A stretch of DNA of 64,000 bases from positions 1,984,001-2,048,000 of the forward strand of contig NZ_JACCFI010000001.1 in NCBI RefSeq assembly GCF_013410355.1. Direction: 5' to 3'. This document shows positions 23,587-33,500 of this stretch, one piece after another; within the stretch, counting starts at the first letter, position 1; the number at the start of each line of letters is the position of its first letter. A program made the translations under genes and the position numbers. Origin of the DNA: Agromyces hippuratus. GTDB taxonomy: Bacteria; Actinomycetota; Actinomycetes; Actinomycetales; Microbacteriaceae. The notes under the pieces were generated by a model. It made no database searches and had not been told where the DNA came from. It saw only the letters and a program-made list of their open reading frames with translations.

Positions 23587-25658
23587 CCGCACAGACCCCA
23601 CTCTCCGCAGAGGAACAGCTCGAGCTGGAGCTCGGCGAGCAGGCGCGCATCAACGCCGACGACTGGAGCGGCGCCGTCGCACCGGGCAAGGCGAAGAACT
23701 TCGGCCAGAGCTTCGGCCGGCTCATCGGCCTCTTGAAGCCGCACGCCTTCGGGTTCACCCTGGCCTCGGTCCTCGGCGCCCTCGGTGTCGTGCTCACGGT
23801 GTGGGCGCCGAAGGTGCTCGGCGAAGCGACGAACATCATCTTCGCCGGTGTCATCGGACAGCAGCTGCCCGCGGGCACCACGACCGAGCAGGCCGTCGAG
23901 GGGCTGCGGGCCGCCGGTCAAGACGACCTCGCCAACGTCGTCGCGACCGCGGGCGTCGTGCCCGGTGAGGGCGTCGACTTCGTGCGCCTGAGCCAGGTCA
24001 TCATCCTCGTGCTCGCGCTGTACATCGTCGCGTCCGTGCTCACCTGGGTGCAGGGCTACGTGATCAACGTCATCATGGTGAAGACCATGTGGCGCCTGCG
24101 CGAGTCGGTCGAGGCGAAGATCAACCGCCTGCCGCTGAGCTACTTCGACAAGGTGCAGCGCGGTGAGCTGATCTCGAGGGTCACCAACGACATCGACAAC
24201 ATCACGCAGGCGATGCAGCAGTCCCTCTCGACCGTGGTCACCTCGGTGCTCACCGTCGTCGGCGTGCTCATCATGATGTTCACGATCTCGTGGCAGCTCG
24301 CCCTCGTGGCGCTCGTCTCGCTGCCGCTCATGGCGGTCATCTTCGGCATCATCGGCCCGAAGTCGCAGAAGGCCTTCGGCATCCAGTGGCGCAAGGTCGG
24401 TCGACTGAACGCCCGCGTCGAGGAGTCCTTCTCCGGCCACGCCCTCGTCAAGGTCTTCGGCCGCGAAGAGGATTCGCGTGCGAAGTTCAAGGCCGAGAAC
24501 CAGGAGCTCTACGAGGCATCCTTCAAGGCGCAGTTCCTGTCGGGCATCATCATGCCCGGCATGATGTTCATCGGAAACCTGACCTACGTCGGCATCGCGG
24601 TGCTCGGCGGGCTCATGGTCTCCACCGGTCAGCTGCGTCTCGGCGACGTGCAGGCGTTCATCCAGTACTCGCAGCAGTTCACCCAGCCCCTGTCGGAGCT
24701 GGGCGGCATGGCTGCGGTGGTGCAGTCGGGCACGGCTTCGGCCGAGCGCGTCTTCGAACTGCTCGACGCCGACGAGCAAGAAGCCGATGCAGCGGATGCC
24801 CCGGCGCCCGCCGACGGCGACGGCACGATCGTGTTCGAGCACGTCGCGTTCTCGTACACGCCCGAGCGCCCGCTCATCACGGACCTCTCATTCCAGGTGG
24901 AGCCGGGGCAGACGGTCGCGATCGTCGGCCCGACCGGTGCCGGCAAGACGACGCTCGTGAACCTCATCCTGCGGTTCTACGAGCTCGACGGCGGCCGCAT
25001 CCTCGTCAACGGCCAGGACATCGCGGATCTCACGCGTCACGACGTGCGTGCGCGCACGGGCATGGTGCTGCAGGACCCGTGGTTGTTCGCCGGCTCGATC
25101 CGCGACAACATCCGGTACGGCCGCCAATCGGCGACCGACGACGAGGTGCTGGCTGCGGCGCAGGCGACCTACGTCGACCGCTTCGTGCACTCGCTTCCCG
25201 ACGGGTACGACACCGTGCTCGACGAGGATGCGTCGAACGTGTCGGCCGGCGAGAAGCAGCTCATCACGATCGCTCGCGCGTTCGTGGCGCAGCCCTCGGT
25301 GCTCATCCTCGACGAGGCGACCTCCTCGGTCGACACCCGCACCGAGCTGCTGCTGCAGCACGCGATGGCGGCGCTCCGCGAGGGCCGCACGTCGTTCGTG
25401 ATCGCGCACCGCCTGTCGACCATCCGCGACGCCGACCTCATCCTCGTGATGGAGCACGGCGACATCGTCGAGAAGGGCAACCACGAGGAGCTCATCGCTG
25501 CGAAGGGGGCGTACTACCGCCTCTACAACTCGCAGTTCGAGCAGGCGGCGACCGACATCGACGCAGAGCTCGCTGCGGGAGACGATGCGATGGTGGCCTC
25601 GAGCGTCGAGGCGGCCGCCTCGGCCGGCGAGTCCGAGACCGACGACGCGATCGTGTAG
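23583..25658 (+). CDS. ABC exporter half-transporter, consensus-ATPase subunit
   Basis: The 691-residue protein has about 40 extra N-terminal residues before its membrane domain, an insertion in the first extracellular loop region, and a 40-residue acidic tail. Walker A is GPTGAGKTT. Walker B is VLILDEATSSVD with intact E578. The signature is degenerate, NVSAGEKQL instead of LSGGQ. It therefore completes the complementary pair with the upstream subunit: this Walker B with the other subunit's SGGQ makes the one active ATP site. The ATGA overlap couples translation. A 13-bp terminator follows the stop. Confidence 0.94.
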   Translation: MTAQTPLSAEEQLELELGEQARINADDWSGAVAPGKAKNFGQSFGRLIGLLKPHAFGFTLASVLGALGVVLTVWAPKVLGEATNIIFAGVIGQQLPAGTTTEQAVEGLRAAGQDDLANVVATAGVVPGEGVDFVRLSQVIILVLALYIVASVLTWVQGYVINVIMVKTMWRLRESVEAKINRLPLSYFDKVQRGELISRVTNDIDNITQAMQQSLSTVVTSVLTVVGVLIMMFTISWQLALVALVSLPLMAVIFGIIGPKSQKAFGIQWRKVGRLNARVEESFSGHALVKVFGREEDSRAKFKAENQELYEASFKAQFLSGIIMPGMMFIGNLTYVGIAVLGGLMVSTGQLRLGDVQAFIQYSQQFTQPLSELGGMAAVVQSGTASAERVFELLDADEQEADAADAPAPADGDGTIVFEHVAFSYTPERPLITDLSFQVEPGQTVAIVGPTGAGKTTLVNLILRFYELDGGRILVNGQDIADLTRHDVRARTGMVLQDPWLFAGSIRDNIRYGRQSATDDEVLAAAQATYVDRFVHSLPDGYDTVLDEDASNVSAGEKQLITIARAFVAQPSVLILDEATSSVDTRTELLLQHAMAALREGRTSFVIAHRLSTIRDADLILVMEHGDIVEKGNHEELIAAKGAYYRLYNSQFEQAATDIDAELAAGDDAMVASSVEAAASAGESETDDAIV

Positions 25659-25678
25659 CCCGCCCACGCGTACGCGCA

Positions 25679-25720
25679 CGACGATGCCCGCTCGCACCTC
25701 GGTGCCGGCGGGCATCGTCG
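25679..25720 (+). terminator. terminator after the ABC exporter operon
   Basis: CGACGATGCCCGC (25679-25691) pairs perfectly over 13 bp with 25708-25720. The 16-nt loop has a further CACC/GGTG pairing. Confidence 0.8.
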
Positions 25721-25765
25721 TCTCCGTGCGCGACGGCGATGGTCGACACGAATCGAACCGATGAC

Positions 25766-25794
25766 TTGACAGCCGCGGCGGGTCGCAGGAGGCT
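25766..25794 (+). promoter_or_regulatory. candidate promoter of the M14 carboxypeptidase gene
   Basis: TTGACA (25766-25771) is followed after 17 nt by GAGGCT (25789-25794). The start codon is at 25898, after GGAGGAG. The -10 match is partial. Confidence 0.45.
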
Positions 25795-25897
25795 AACCCC
25801 TGAGGGTCCGCAGTGAGCACAGAGTTGTGACGAGCATCAGGCACCCGAGACGACGCGTCACTCCCGTTCTGGCCGGAGACGGACCGGAGGAGTCGTC

Positions 25898-28800
25898 ATG
25901 GCTGGAACTCACCGCATTCCCAATCGCCTCGTCTTCGGGGTCGCCACGCTCGCACTGGCGTTCTCGATGCTCGGCCCCGTCGGCGCCAATGCCGCGGCCG
26001 ACGACGGCGCTCTCGACATGTACACGGCTGACGTGAGCTCGACGGAGGCGGCCGAGATCGCCGCCGCCGGCTTCGACGTCGCCAACAGCACGGTCACCGA
26101 TTCGGGCGTGAGCGTCGACATGGTGCTCACCGCCGACGAGGCGAAGAGCCTCCAGGCCCGCGGTCTCGACGTCAAGGTCAAGAAGAACAAGAACGGCAAG
26201 TCGGCGAAGCAGCTGGCGGACGAGCAGGCGGCATCCGGCTACGACGTCTGGCGGTCGTGGGACGAGAAGGGCGGCATCCGCGATGAGCTCTACCGTCTCG
26301 CGAAGCAGAACCCGCAGCTGGTCAAGCTCGTGGTGCTCGGCCACACCTACCAGGGCCGCGAGATCATCGCGCTGAAGCTGACCCAGGGGGCGCGGGGCCA
26401 GGCGGACGGAACGCGTCCGGCAGTGCTGTACAGCTCGACCCAGCACGCTCGGGAGTGGATCTCCACCGAGGTGAACCGGCGGCTGCTGAACTCGTTCATC
26501 GACGACTGGCGGGCCAACGACAAGGAGACCAGGGACCTCCTCAAGAACAACGAGCTGTGGTTCGTGCTCGTGGCCAACCCCGACGGCTACCAGTACACGT
26601 TCGACCACGAGCGCCTGTGGCGGAAGAACCTGCGAGACAACGACGGCGACCACGAGATCACGCGTGCCGACGGCGTCGACCCCAACCGCAACTACCCGGA
26701 GCACTTCGGATACGACGAGGAGGGCTCGTCGTCGCAGATCAGCAGCGACACCTACCGTGGTCCTTCAGCCGGATCCGAGCCCGAGACGCAGGCGATGATG
26801 TCGCTGCTGGACCGTGGCAAGTTCGAGTTCCAGGTCAACTACCACTCCTTCGGGCAGTGGCTGCTGTACGCCGAGGGCTGGCAGACCGGCACGCCCACCG
26901 CGGACGACCCGATCTACTACGCGTTGTCGGGCAACCGCGACAACCCGGCGATCCCGGACTTCGAGCCGGGCCTCTCGTCCGACGTGCTCTACGTGACCAA
27001 CGGCGAGACGACCGACTTCGCGCATTCCCAGAACGGAACGCTGGCCTGGACGCCGGAACTCGGCGAAGGCGACGACGACGGCGGGTTCGTGTTCCCCGAC
27101 GACGAGGCGCAGGTGCAGGCGGAGTTCGAGCGCGCCCTGCCCTTCGCACTCGATGTGGCCAAGTCGGCGGCCGATCCGGCCAACCCGGTGTCGCACCTGG
27201 GCCTCGAGACCAAGCCCTTCTACCTGGAGAGCGACGACACGTACAAGGACGGTCTGCCCCAGGTGAACTACACGTTCGACTACTCGTACGGCGACCCGCA
27301 GGAGGTGCGCGTCATCGCCAAGCGCAGCCTGGGCGACGTGACACTGAGGTACTCGATCAACGGCGCCCCTGCGGTCAGCGTGCCGACCGAGGAGTGGACA
27401 GGCGGTGATCGCTACGGCGGCAAGACCGGTGTCTACTTCCACACCCTCAGCGGCTTCGTCACCGGCACCACTCCGGGCGACGACGTCGAGGTCTGGTTCG
27501 AAGGCGGTGGAGAGTCGAGCGATTCGTTCACCTACCGGGCCGTCGAGGAATCCACCGACGACGTGCTGATCATGGCGGCGGAGGACTATACGGGCGCCTC
27601 GCCGGCACAGGCCGGCGGGCCGAACTACCTCGGTTACTACCAGGAGGCCCTGGACGCCAACGGCACGGGCTACGACGTCTACGACGTCGATGCGCGCGCT
27701 CGGACCGCACCCGACGCCTTGGGCGTGCTCTCGCACTACGACGCCGTCATCTGGTACACCGGCGAGGACATCATCACCCGCGAACCCGGCTGGGGCGGCG
27801 GCAACGCCTCCCGCTTGGCGTTGGACAACACCCTCGAGGTTCGCGACTTCCTCAACGAGGGCGGCCGCGTGCTCTACACCGGGAAGTACGCCGGCACCCA
27901 GTACACCGGAACCGACCAGTTGTACGACCCGACGGCGGCGAATGCGCAATGTCGGGCCGACGCGGCGGTGCAGGAGCGGTGCCGGCCACTCGGCGGGTCG
28001 GGCGACTTCACCAACGACATGATGCAGTACTGGCTCGGCGCGTACCTCACCGTCGACGATGCCGGCACGGCGGAGGACGGAGGCCTCCTCGACGTCCTCG
28101 GCGTCGACACCCCGTTCACGGATCTGGACTGGGGCTTCAACGGCGCCGAAAGTGCCGACAACCAGGACCACAGCAACTCGTTCATCACGACGAGCGGCAT
28201 CCTCGACCCGGCCGTGTACCCGCAGTTCGACAGCTGGGTCGCAGGCAGGTGGGATCGTGAGGGCGGCCCGTTCGAGCCGCACACGGGCGACGCGTACGCC
28301 TACTCGCAGATCGGCGACGTGTCGTACAAGCGCCTGACCAACACGATCGACGTGCCGGCCGGTGGCGCCACGATGTCGTTCTGGACGTCGTACGACACCG
28401 AGGCCAACTGGGACCACATCGCCGTCGAGGCGCGCCCCGCGGGCGGAGAGGACTGGACGACCCTGCCCGATGTCAACGGGAACACCACCCAGAGCACCGG
28501 GGACAGCTGCCCGGCCGGCTGGCGCGACCTGCACCCGCAGCTCGACCACTACCAGACGCTCGACGCCGAGACGACGACCTGCACCCCCACCGGCACCACC
28601 GGTGAGTGGTGGGCCGACTCCGGCAACTCGGCCGGCTGGCAGCAGTGGTCGGTCGACCTGTCGGCGTACGCCGGCGGCCCCGTCGAACTGTCGATCGGCT
28701 ACATCAGCGACTGGTCCAGCCAGGGCCTGGGCGTGTTCGTCGACGACATCGAGGTGTCGACGGGCCAGGGCACGACGTCGTTCGAGGGCGGCGACACCGG

Positions 28801-29002
28801 CGGGTGGGTGATCACCGGTCCTCCGCCCGGCAGCGCGCCGAACCCGAACAACTTCATCATCACGACGGCCGCAGGGTTCCCCGAGGCCGCAGTGGTGGCG
28901 ACGCCGGGCTCGCTGACGGCCGGCTTCGGGTTCGAGGGCATCACCGACGCGGCCACCCGGGCCGCGTGGATGGGCCGCGCACTGGATCACCTGCTCGACT
29001 GA
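25898..29002 (+). CDS. large secreted M14 zinc carboxypeptidase
   Basis: The 1034-residue protein has a signal peptide (to about residue 33), a short propeptide-like region, and an M14 peptidase domain at about 115-420. Zinc ligands H183 and E186 (TQHAREWIS) and H316 (NYHSFGQ), and the catalytic base E387 (WTPELGEG) are all present, with substrate-binding DPNRNYPEHFG. After residue 430 come domains of immune-inhibitor-A/choice-of-anchor character, including repeated SFWTSYDTEANWDHIAVE and VFVDDIEVSTG segments typical of carbohydrate-binding-like beta-sandwiches. It would trim C-terminal residues from extracellular peptides. No wall anchor is seen, so it is probably released. The ATG at 25898 has GGAGGAG upstream. 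Confidence 0.93.
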   Translation: MAGTHRIPNRLVFGVATLALAFSMLGPVGANAAADDGALDMYTADVSSTEAAEIAAAGFDVANSTVTDSGVSVDMVLTADEAKSLQARGLDVKVKKNKNGKSAKQLADEQAASGYDVWRSWDEKGGIRDELYRLAKQNPQLVKLVVLGHTYQGREIIALKLTQGARGQADGTRPAVLYSSTQHAREWISTEVNRRLLNSFIDDWRANDKETRDLLKNNELWFVLVANPDGYQYTFDHERLWRKNLRDNDGDHEITRADGVDPNRNYPEHFGYDEEGSSSQISSDTYRGPSAGSEPETQAMMSLLDRGKFEFQVNYHSFGQWLLYAEGWQTGTPTADDPIYYALSGNRDNPAIPDFEPGLSSDVLYVTNGETTDFAHSQNGTLAWTPELGEGDDDGGFVFPDDEAQVQAEFERALPFALDVAKSAADPANPVSHLGLETKPFYLESDDTYKDGLPQVNYTFDYSYGDPQEVRVIAKRSLGDVTLRYSINGAPAVSVPTEEWTGGDRYGGKTGVYFHTLSGFVTGTTPGDDVEVWFEGGGESSDSFTYRAVEESTDDVLIMAAEDYTGASPAQAGGPNYLGYYQEALDANGTGYDVYDVDARARTAPDALGVLSHYDAVIWYTGEDIITREPGWGGGNASRLALDNTLEVRDFLNEGGRVLYTGKYAGTQYTGTDQLYDPTAANAQCRADAAVQERCRPLGGSGDFTNDMMQYWLGAYLTVDDAGTAEDGGLLDVLGVDTPFTDLDWGFNGAESADNQDHSNSFITTSGILDPAVYPQFDSWVAGRWDREGGPFEPHTGDAYAYSQIGDVSYKRLTNTIDVPAGGATMSFWTSYDTEANWDHIAVEARPAGGEDWTTLPDVNGNTTQSTGDSCPAGWRDLHPQLDHYQTLDAETTTCTPTGTTGEWWADSGNSAGWQQWSVDLSAYAGGPVELSIGYISDWSSQGLGVFVDDIEVSTGQGTTSFEGGDTGGWVITGPPPGSAPNPNNFIITTAAGFPEAAVVATPGSLTAGFGFEGITDAATRAAWMGRALDHLLD

Positions 29003-29020
29003 CGGGCGCTGGTCGATGAC

Positions 29021-29059
29021 CGGATGCCTCGTCGTGACACGGTCGCGGCGGGGCATCCG
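29021..29059 (+). terminator. possible hairpin built on the GGATGCC heptamer
   Basis: CGGATGCC (29021-29028) and GGCATCCG (29052-29059) form an 8-bp stem with a long loop, about 20 nt past the carboxypeptidase stop. Confidence 0.4.
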
Positions 29060-29127
29060 CTCGTCGGGGATACGCTGGAACCGACGGCCCGCCCCCTCGT
29101 CGTCGCAACCGACGAAGTGAAGGCCTC

Positions 29128-30480
29128 GTGACGATCGACCCCGCACCAGTACGCCCCTGGCGACTCTGGCTCGTGTGGGGTGTCGGCGTCGCGGCCTACA
29201 TGCTGTCGGTCACCAACCGCACCTCGCTCTCCGCAGTCGGCGTCGACGCCGCCGTACGGTTCGATGCGGATGCCTCGACGCTGTCGATGTTCGCGGTCAT
29301 CCAGCTCTTCGTCTACGGGGCGATGCAGATTCCCGTCGGCATCCTGCTCGACCGTTTCGGCGCACGCCCGATCATCACGATCGGCATGTTCCTCATGGCC
29401 GTCGGCCAGCTCGTGATGGCGTTCGCACCCAACGTCGGCACGGCGATCCTCGCCCGCATGCTGCTCGGCGCCGGCGACGCGGCGATCTTCCCGAGCGTGC
29501 TGCGCGTCGTCGCCGTCTGGTTCCCCGAGCGGCAGGCGCCCTTCATGGTGCAGCTCACCGGCATCGTCGGGCAGACCGGGCAGCTCTTCGCGATCCTTCC
29601 CATCGCGGCGCTGCTGCACGCGACGAGCTGGACGATCGCCTTCGGCAGCCTCGCGGGGCTCGGCGTGCTCTTCACCGTGCTGACCTTCGCGGTCATCCGC
29701 AACCGTCCACCAGGTCGGAACGCCGACATGAGCGTCGACACGAAGACCGGCGCCATGCACGCCGTCACCTCGTCGGCCGACCTGCGCCAGGGATTCACGG
29801 AATCGTGGGCGCACCCCGCGACCCGCCTCGCATTCTGGTCGCACTTCACGACGCCGTTCTCGGGCACCGCATTCATCCTGCTGTGGGGCTTCCCCTTCCT
29901 CACGGTCGGCGAGGGGCTCACGCCCGCGATGGCGTCGCTCATCTTCAGCGTCTACGTCGTCGCCGGCATGGTCGTCGGGCCCATCATCGGCGCGCTCTCG
30001 AGCCGGCATCCGATGCGCCGCTCCCGCATGCTCGTGCTGCCGATCATCGGCATCCAGGTCGTCGCGTGGCTCGCCGTCATCCTGTGGCCGGGCCCCGCGC
30101 CGCTGTGGCTCCTCTTCGCGCTCGCGCTCGCGCTCAGCACAGGCGGCCCCGCCTCGATGATCGGCTTCGACCACGCCCGCACCCACAACCCGAGCCACCG
30201 ACTCAGCACCGCGACGGGCATCGTGAACGTCGGCGGGTTCCTCGCCGCGCTGCTCGCCATCCTGCTCATCGGCATCGCGATGGACGCGCAGGGCGCGGGC
30301 ACGCCCGACACCTACAGCCTCGAGGCCTTCCGGCTCGCGTTCCTCACCCAGCTGCCGCTCTGGGCGCTCGGTGCGGCATTCATCGTCTTCGAACGCAAGC
30401 GCACCCGCGTGCACCTCGGGCTCGACGAGCCGCGCCGCCGACGCCGCGGGGCGAACCCGCCGGGCGCGCCGGCCGAGTAG
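29128..30480 (+). CDS. MFS transporter
   Basis: The 450-residue membrane protein has about 12 hydrophobic segments. Loop 2-3 carries GILLDRFGARPIITIG, the MFS signature. RMLLGAGDAAIFPSVLRVVAVWFPERQAP in segments 4-5 resembles transporters of the nitrate/anion and sugar-acid groups rather than drug exporters. A basic tail with RRRRRG is cytoplasmic. The start is GTG at 29128 with GAAGG; TACGCT at 29071-29076 is a plausible -10 box. It lies between a secreted peptidase and a subtilase and could import peptides or amino acids, but this is context only. Confidence 0.85.
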   Translation: MTIDPAPVRPWRLWLVWGVGVAAYMLSVTNRTSLSAVGVDAAVRFDADASTLSMFAVIQLFVYGAMQIPVGILLDRFGARPIITIGMFLMAVGQLVMAFAPNVGTAILARMLLGAGDAAIFPSVLRVVAVWFPERQAPFMVQLTGIVGQTGQLFAILPIAALLHATSWTIAFGSLAGLGVLFTVLTFAVIRNRPPGRNADMSVDTKTGAMHAVTSSADLRQGFTESWAHPATRLAFWSHFTTPFSGTAFILLWGFPFLTVGEGLTPAMASLIFSVYVVAGMVVGPIIGALSSRHPMRRSRMLVLPIIGIQVVAWLAVILWPGPAPLWLLFALALALSTGGPASMIGFDHARTHNPSHRLSTATGIVNVGGFLAALLAILLIGIAMDAQGAGTPDTYSLEAFRLAFLTQLPLWALGAAFIVFERKRTRVHLGLDEPRRRRRGANPPGAPAE

Positions 30481-30490
30481 CAGGCAGCAC

Positions 30491-30524
30491 CCGGCCCGGG
30501 CGACGTCTCCGTCACCCGGGCCGG
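30491..30524. terminator. bidirectional terminator
   Basis: CCGGCCCGGG (30491-30500) pairs with CCCGGGCCGG (30515-30524), followed after one mismatch by GAC/GTC. It separates the convergent MFS and subtilase genes. Confidence 0.8.
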
Positions 30525-30544
30525 TGTCCCCCGTCATCCCCCGA

Positions 30545-33500
30545 TCAGCGGCCGCGGCCCTTCGCCGGGGCGATCTCGAGTGCCCGCTCGATCTCCTGGC
30601 TGAAGGTGTTGCCCTCGGCGTCCTCGGCCGTCACCCGCAGGTCGATCCACCCGCCTGCATCGGCGACCGGAAGGTTCGCCCCGTAGACCGTGACGTGGGC
30701 GCGCCCGTCGGCGAAGATGCCCGTCGGCGGGTTGCCGGCGCCCGAGTCGGGCGACACCACGTCGAGCGGCACGGCGACCCACTCACCTCCTGCAGCGCGG
30801 ATCTCCAACGTCGCCGCGGTCATCGCTCCGCTGTCGACGGCACCTTCGACATGGCCGAGTTCGAGTCGCAGCGGAAGGTCGGAACCCTTCTTGCGCCCGG
30901 AACCGGCCGTGCCCGAGGCATCCAGTTCGACGTCGTAGTAGGCCTGGATCATCGCTTCGAGTCGCGTCGTCCAGTCGCCCCGCTTGCCGGAGGTGGTGTA
31001 CGTCCATTCCGACACGGTGCGGGTCGACGAGGGCAGCGCGCTGCCGTCCTGCACCGCGGTATTGACGATGCGCACCTCGGCGTCGCCATCGGGAAGGTCG
31101 GTCGTGTTGACGCCCTGGAACGGCGACGACTTCACGAACTCGCCGTTCAGGTAGTACTCCGTGTTCTGCGAGAAGCGCGGGTCCCCGCTGAACACGTCGA
31201 ACGCGCCGGCGTGCTCGGGTTCGCCGCCGTCGCCCCACGAGGGCAGGTTCACCTGCGAGAAGTCGCTCTGACGGTACGGGGCGAAGAAACCGGTGGCCAC
31301 GTACGGGCGCACGATCGAGCCGAAGAAGCTCGTCTCGTCGCGTTCGCCGGGTTCGTACGAGCGGACGATGTCGCGCACCTGCCAACCGACGTCGACGACC
31401 TCGGCGGTCTGGTACCAGTCCATGCTCGAGTCGACCCATTCGGTGCGCTCGATGCCTCGGCCGAGCGCGAACGGCAGGCCGAAGCCGAACGTCCGGTTCG
31501 GAGCGACATCCCAACGGAACTCGCCGACCAGGTCGGCCTGCTTCCCGTAGTAGGTGGTGTCGACCCGTGCGAGATCCTTCGGCTGGTACGAGAGGTCCTC
31601 GGGGATCGAGCCTTCGACGTACCGCGCGACGTCCCAGATCTCGGGAGCGTTCGCAACGCCCGTGCCGGTGACCGTGAGCTTGCCCTTCGACGCGGCGAGC
31701 GCCTCGAGGACCGCGCGGCCCTGCACGCCGCTGATCGCGACGACCGGGATCGCGACCGAGCTTCCGTCGTCGGCTCCGACCCACTCGCTGAGCTCGCGAT
31801 CGGCGTCGTTCGCGACGAGCAGCATCGTCGCGCCCGCAGCGAGCGCGTTGACCGCACGCTCGTTCGGCGACACGTCGTTCGACCGCGTCACGATGGCGAC
31901 CTTGCCGCGCACGTCGACGGCGGCGAACTCCTCGACGCTGCCGGTGCCGACGTCGACCGCCTGCGCCTTCAACTTGCCGTCGTACCGTGTCGCGCCGGCC
32001 TGCAGGAGCAGGTCGAGCGATTCCTTGCCGGCCGACAGGGTGAGCGGCGGGGTCTGCAGCCGCCAGCGCGCGGTGAAGTCGAACCGCTCACTGTCGGGCT
32101 CCTCCATCGGCTGCGCCCAGAGTTCGTCCATCCAGACGGGTACGAGCACACCGGTGCCGTAGCTGTCGGCATTGACGTCCATGCGACGCAGCACGGGCGA
32201 CACGTGGTCTTCACCGACGTCGACGGTGACGGGCTCGGCTTCGCGTGCATCGAATGCGACGGCCACGTCGCCGTCGAGCTCGAAGTCGGGATCACCGACG
32301 AGCACATCGGCGCGCACATCGGCTTCGCGATCGAGGTCGAGCGTCGTGGTGAGCGCATAACGACCGGCGGGCAGCCGCAGTGTGGCTTCGCCGTCGACGG
32401 CGACGAAGCCGAGCACCTCTTGCGCGTCGTGGGAGTAGAGCACGCCGAAGGCCGCGGCGGGCTCGCCGTCGAAGTCGGTGGCGGTCACGGTGAGGTCGTA
32501 GCGTTCGGCTTCCGACGCGATGCCGAGCGCCGTGCGCGCCACCGTGCGGTCGCCGATCGACGCGCTCAGCGCGCCGGAGAGCTGCGTGCCGGCCGGCACC
32601 TTCGCCGGGTCTGCGGTGAGCGTCGCTGCACGTGTCTCGCCCGCCGGAATCGTCAACGATTCGGTGTCGAGCGCGAGCACGTCGGAGGCCTCGACCTCTG
32701 CCGAGCCCTCGAGCGTCGCCGTGAGGCCGACGACGACCTCGACGTCGCCACGGTTGGTGTACGACACGGTGCGCACGACGGGTTCGGGTTCCCCGCCCCA
32801 GGCGAGCATGCCGAAGTCCCCCGACCCGGCCGCGATGACCGGTGCATCGACGGCCTCGGCGACATCGACGACGCCGGTGCCGACCTGGAAGGCGGTGAGG
32901 TCGACGTCGGTCGTCGTGCTCGTGAGCGCGGCCCGAACCTGTTCCCCCGTGTACTCGGGGTGCTGCTGCTTGACGATCGCGGCGGCGCCGGCGACGTGCG
33001 GGGTCGCCATCGAGGTGCCACTCATCGCGACGTACGCCCCCGAACCGCTGGAGTCGGCCGACCTGGCTGCCGTCACATCCGATCCCGGGCCGGCGATCTC
33101 GGGCTTCAGCGCACCAGAGCCCGCGAGCGGGCCCTGGCTCGAGAACCACGAGAGTTCCCCGCTCGGGTCGACGACCGAGCCGACGGTGAGCGCACGCGCA
33201 GCGGCGCCGGGCGCCCCGATCGTTTCAGGGGCACCGCTGTTGCCCGCGGCGACGACGAAGAGCGCCCCGGTGTCCTCCGCGATGCCGTTGAGCGCTTCGG
33301 ACATGAGGTCCTTGCCGTCGGAGGGCTGACGGGTGCCGAGGCTCATCGACACGATCGGTGCCCGCTCGGCGGCCCACTCCATGGCGTCGATGATCCAGGA
33401 GTCCTGACCGGAGCCGTCCTTGTCGAGCACCTTGCCGACGAGGAGATTCGCACCATCGGCAACACCGCGTTGTGCACCGTCGCTCGCAGCACCGGTGCCG

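Noticed and set aside
19918..23601. A 1227-codon minus-strand frame covering both the AidB-like gene and the ABC exporter gene
   Set aside because: Only the part to 21585 encodes a recognisable enzyme. The rest is read-through antisense to the ABC exporter with biased low-complexity composition.
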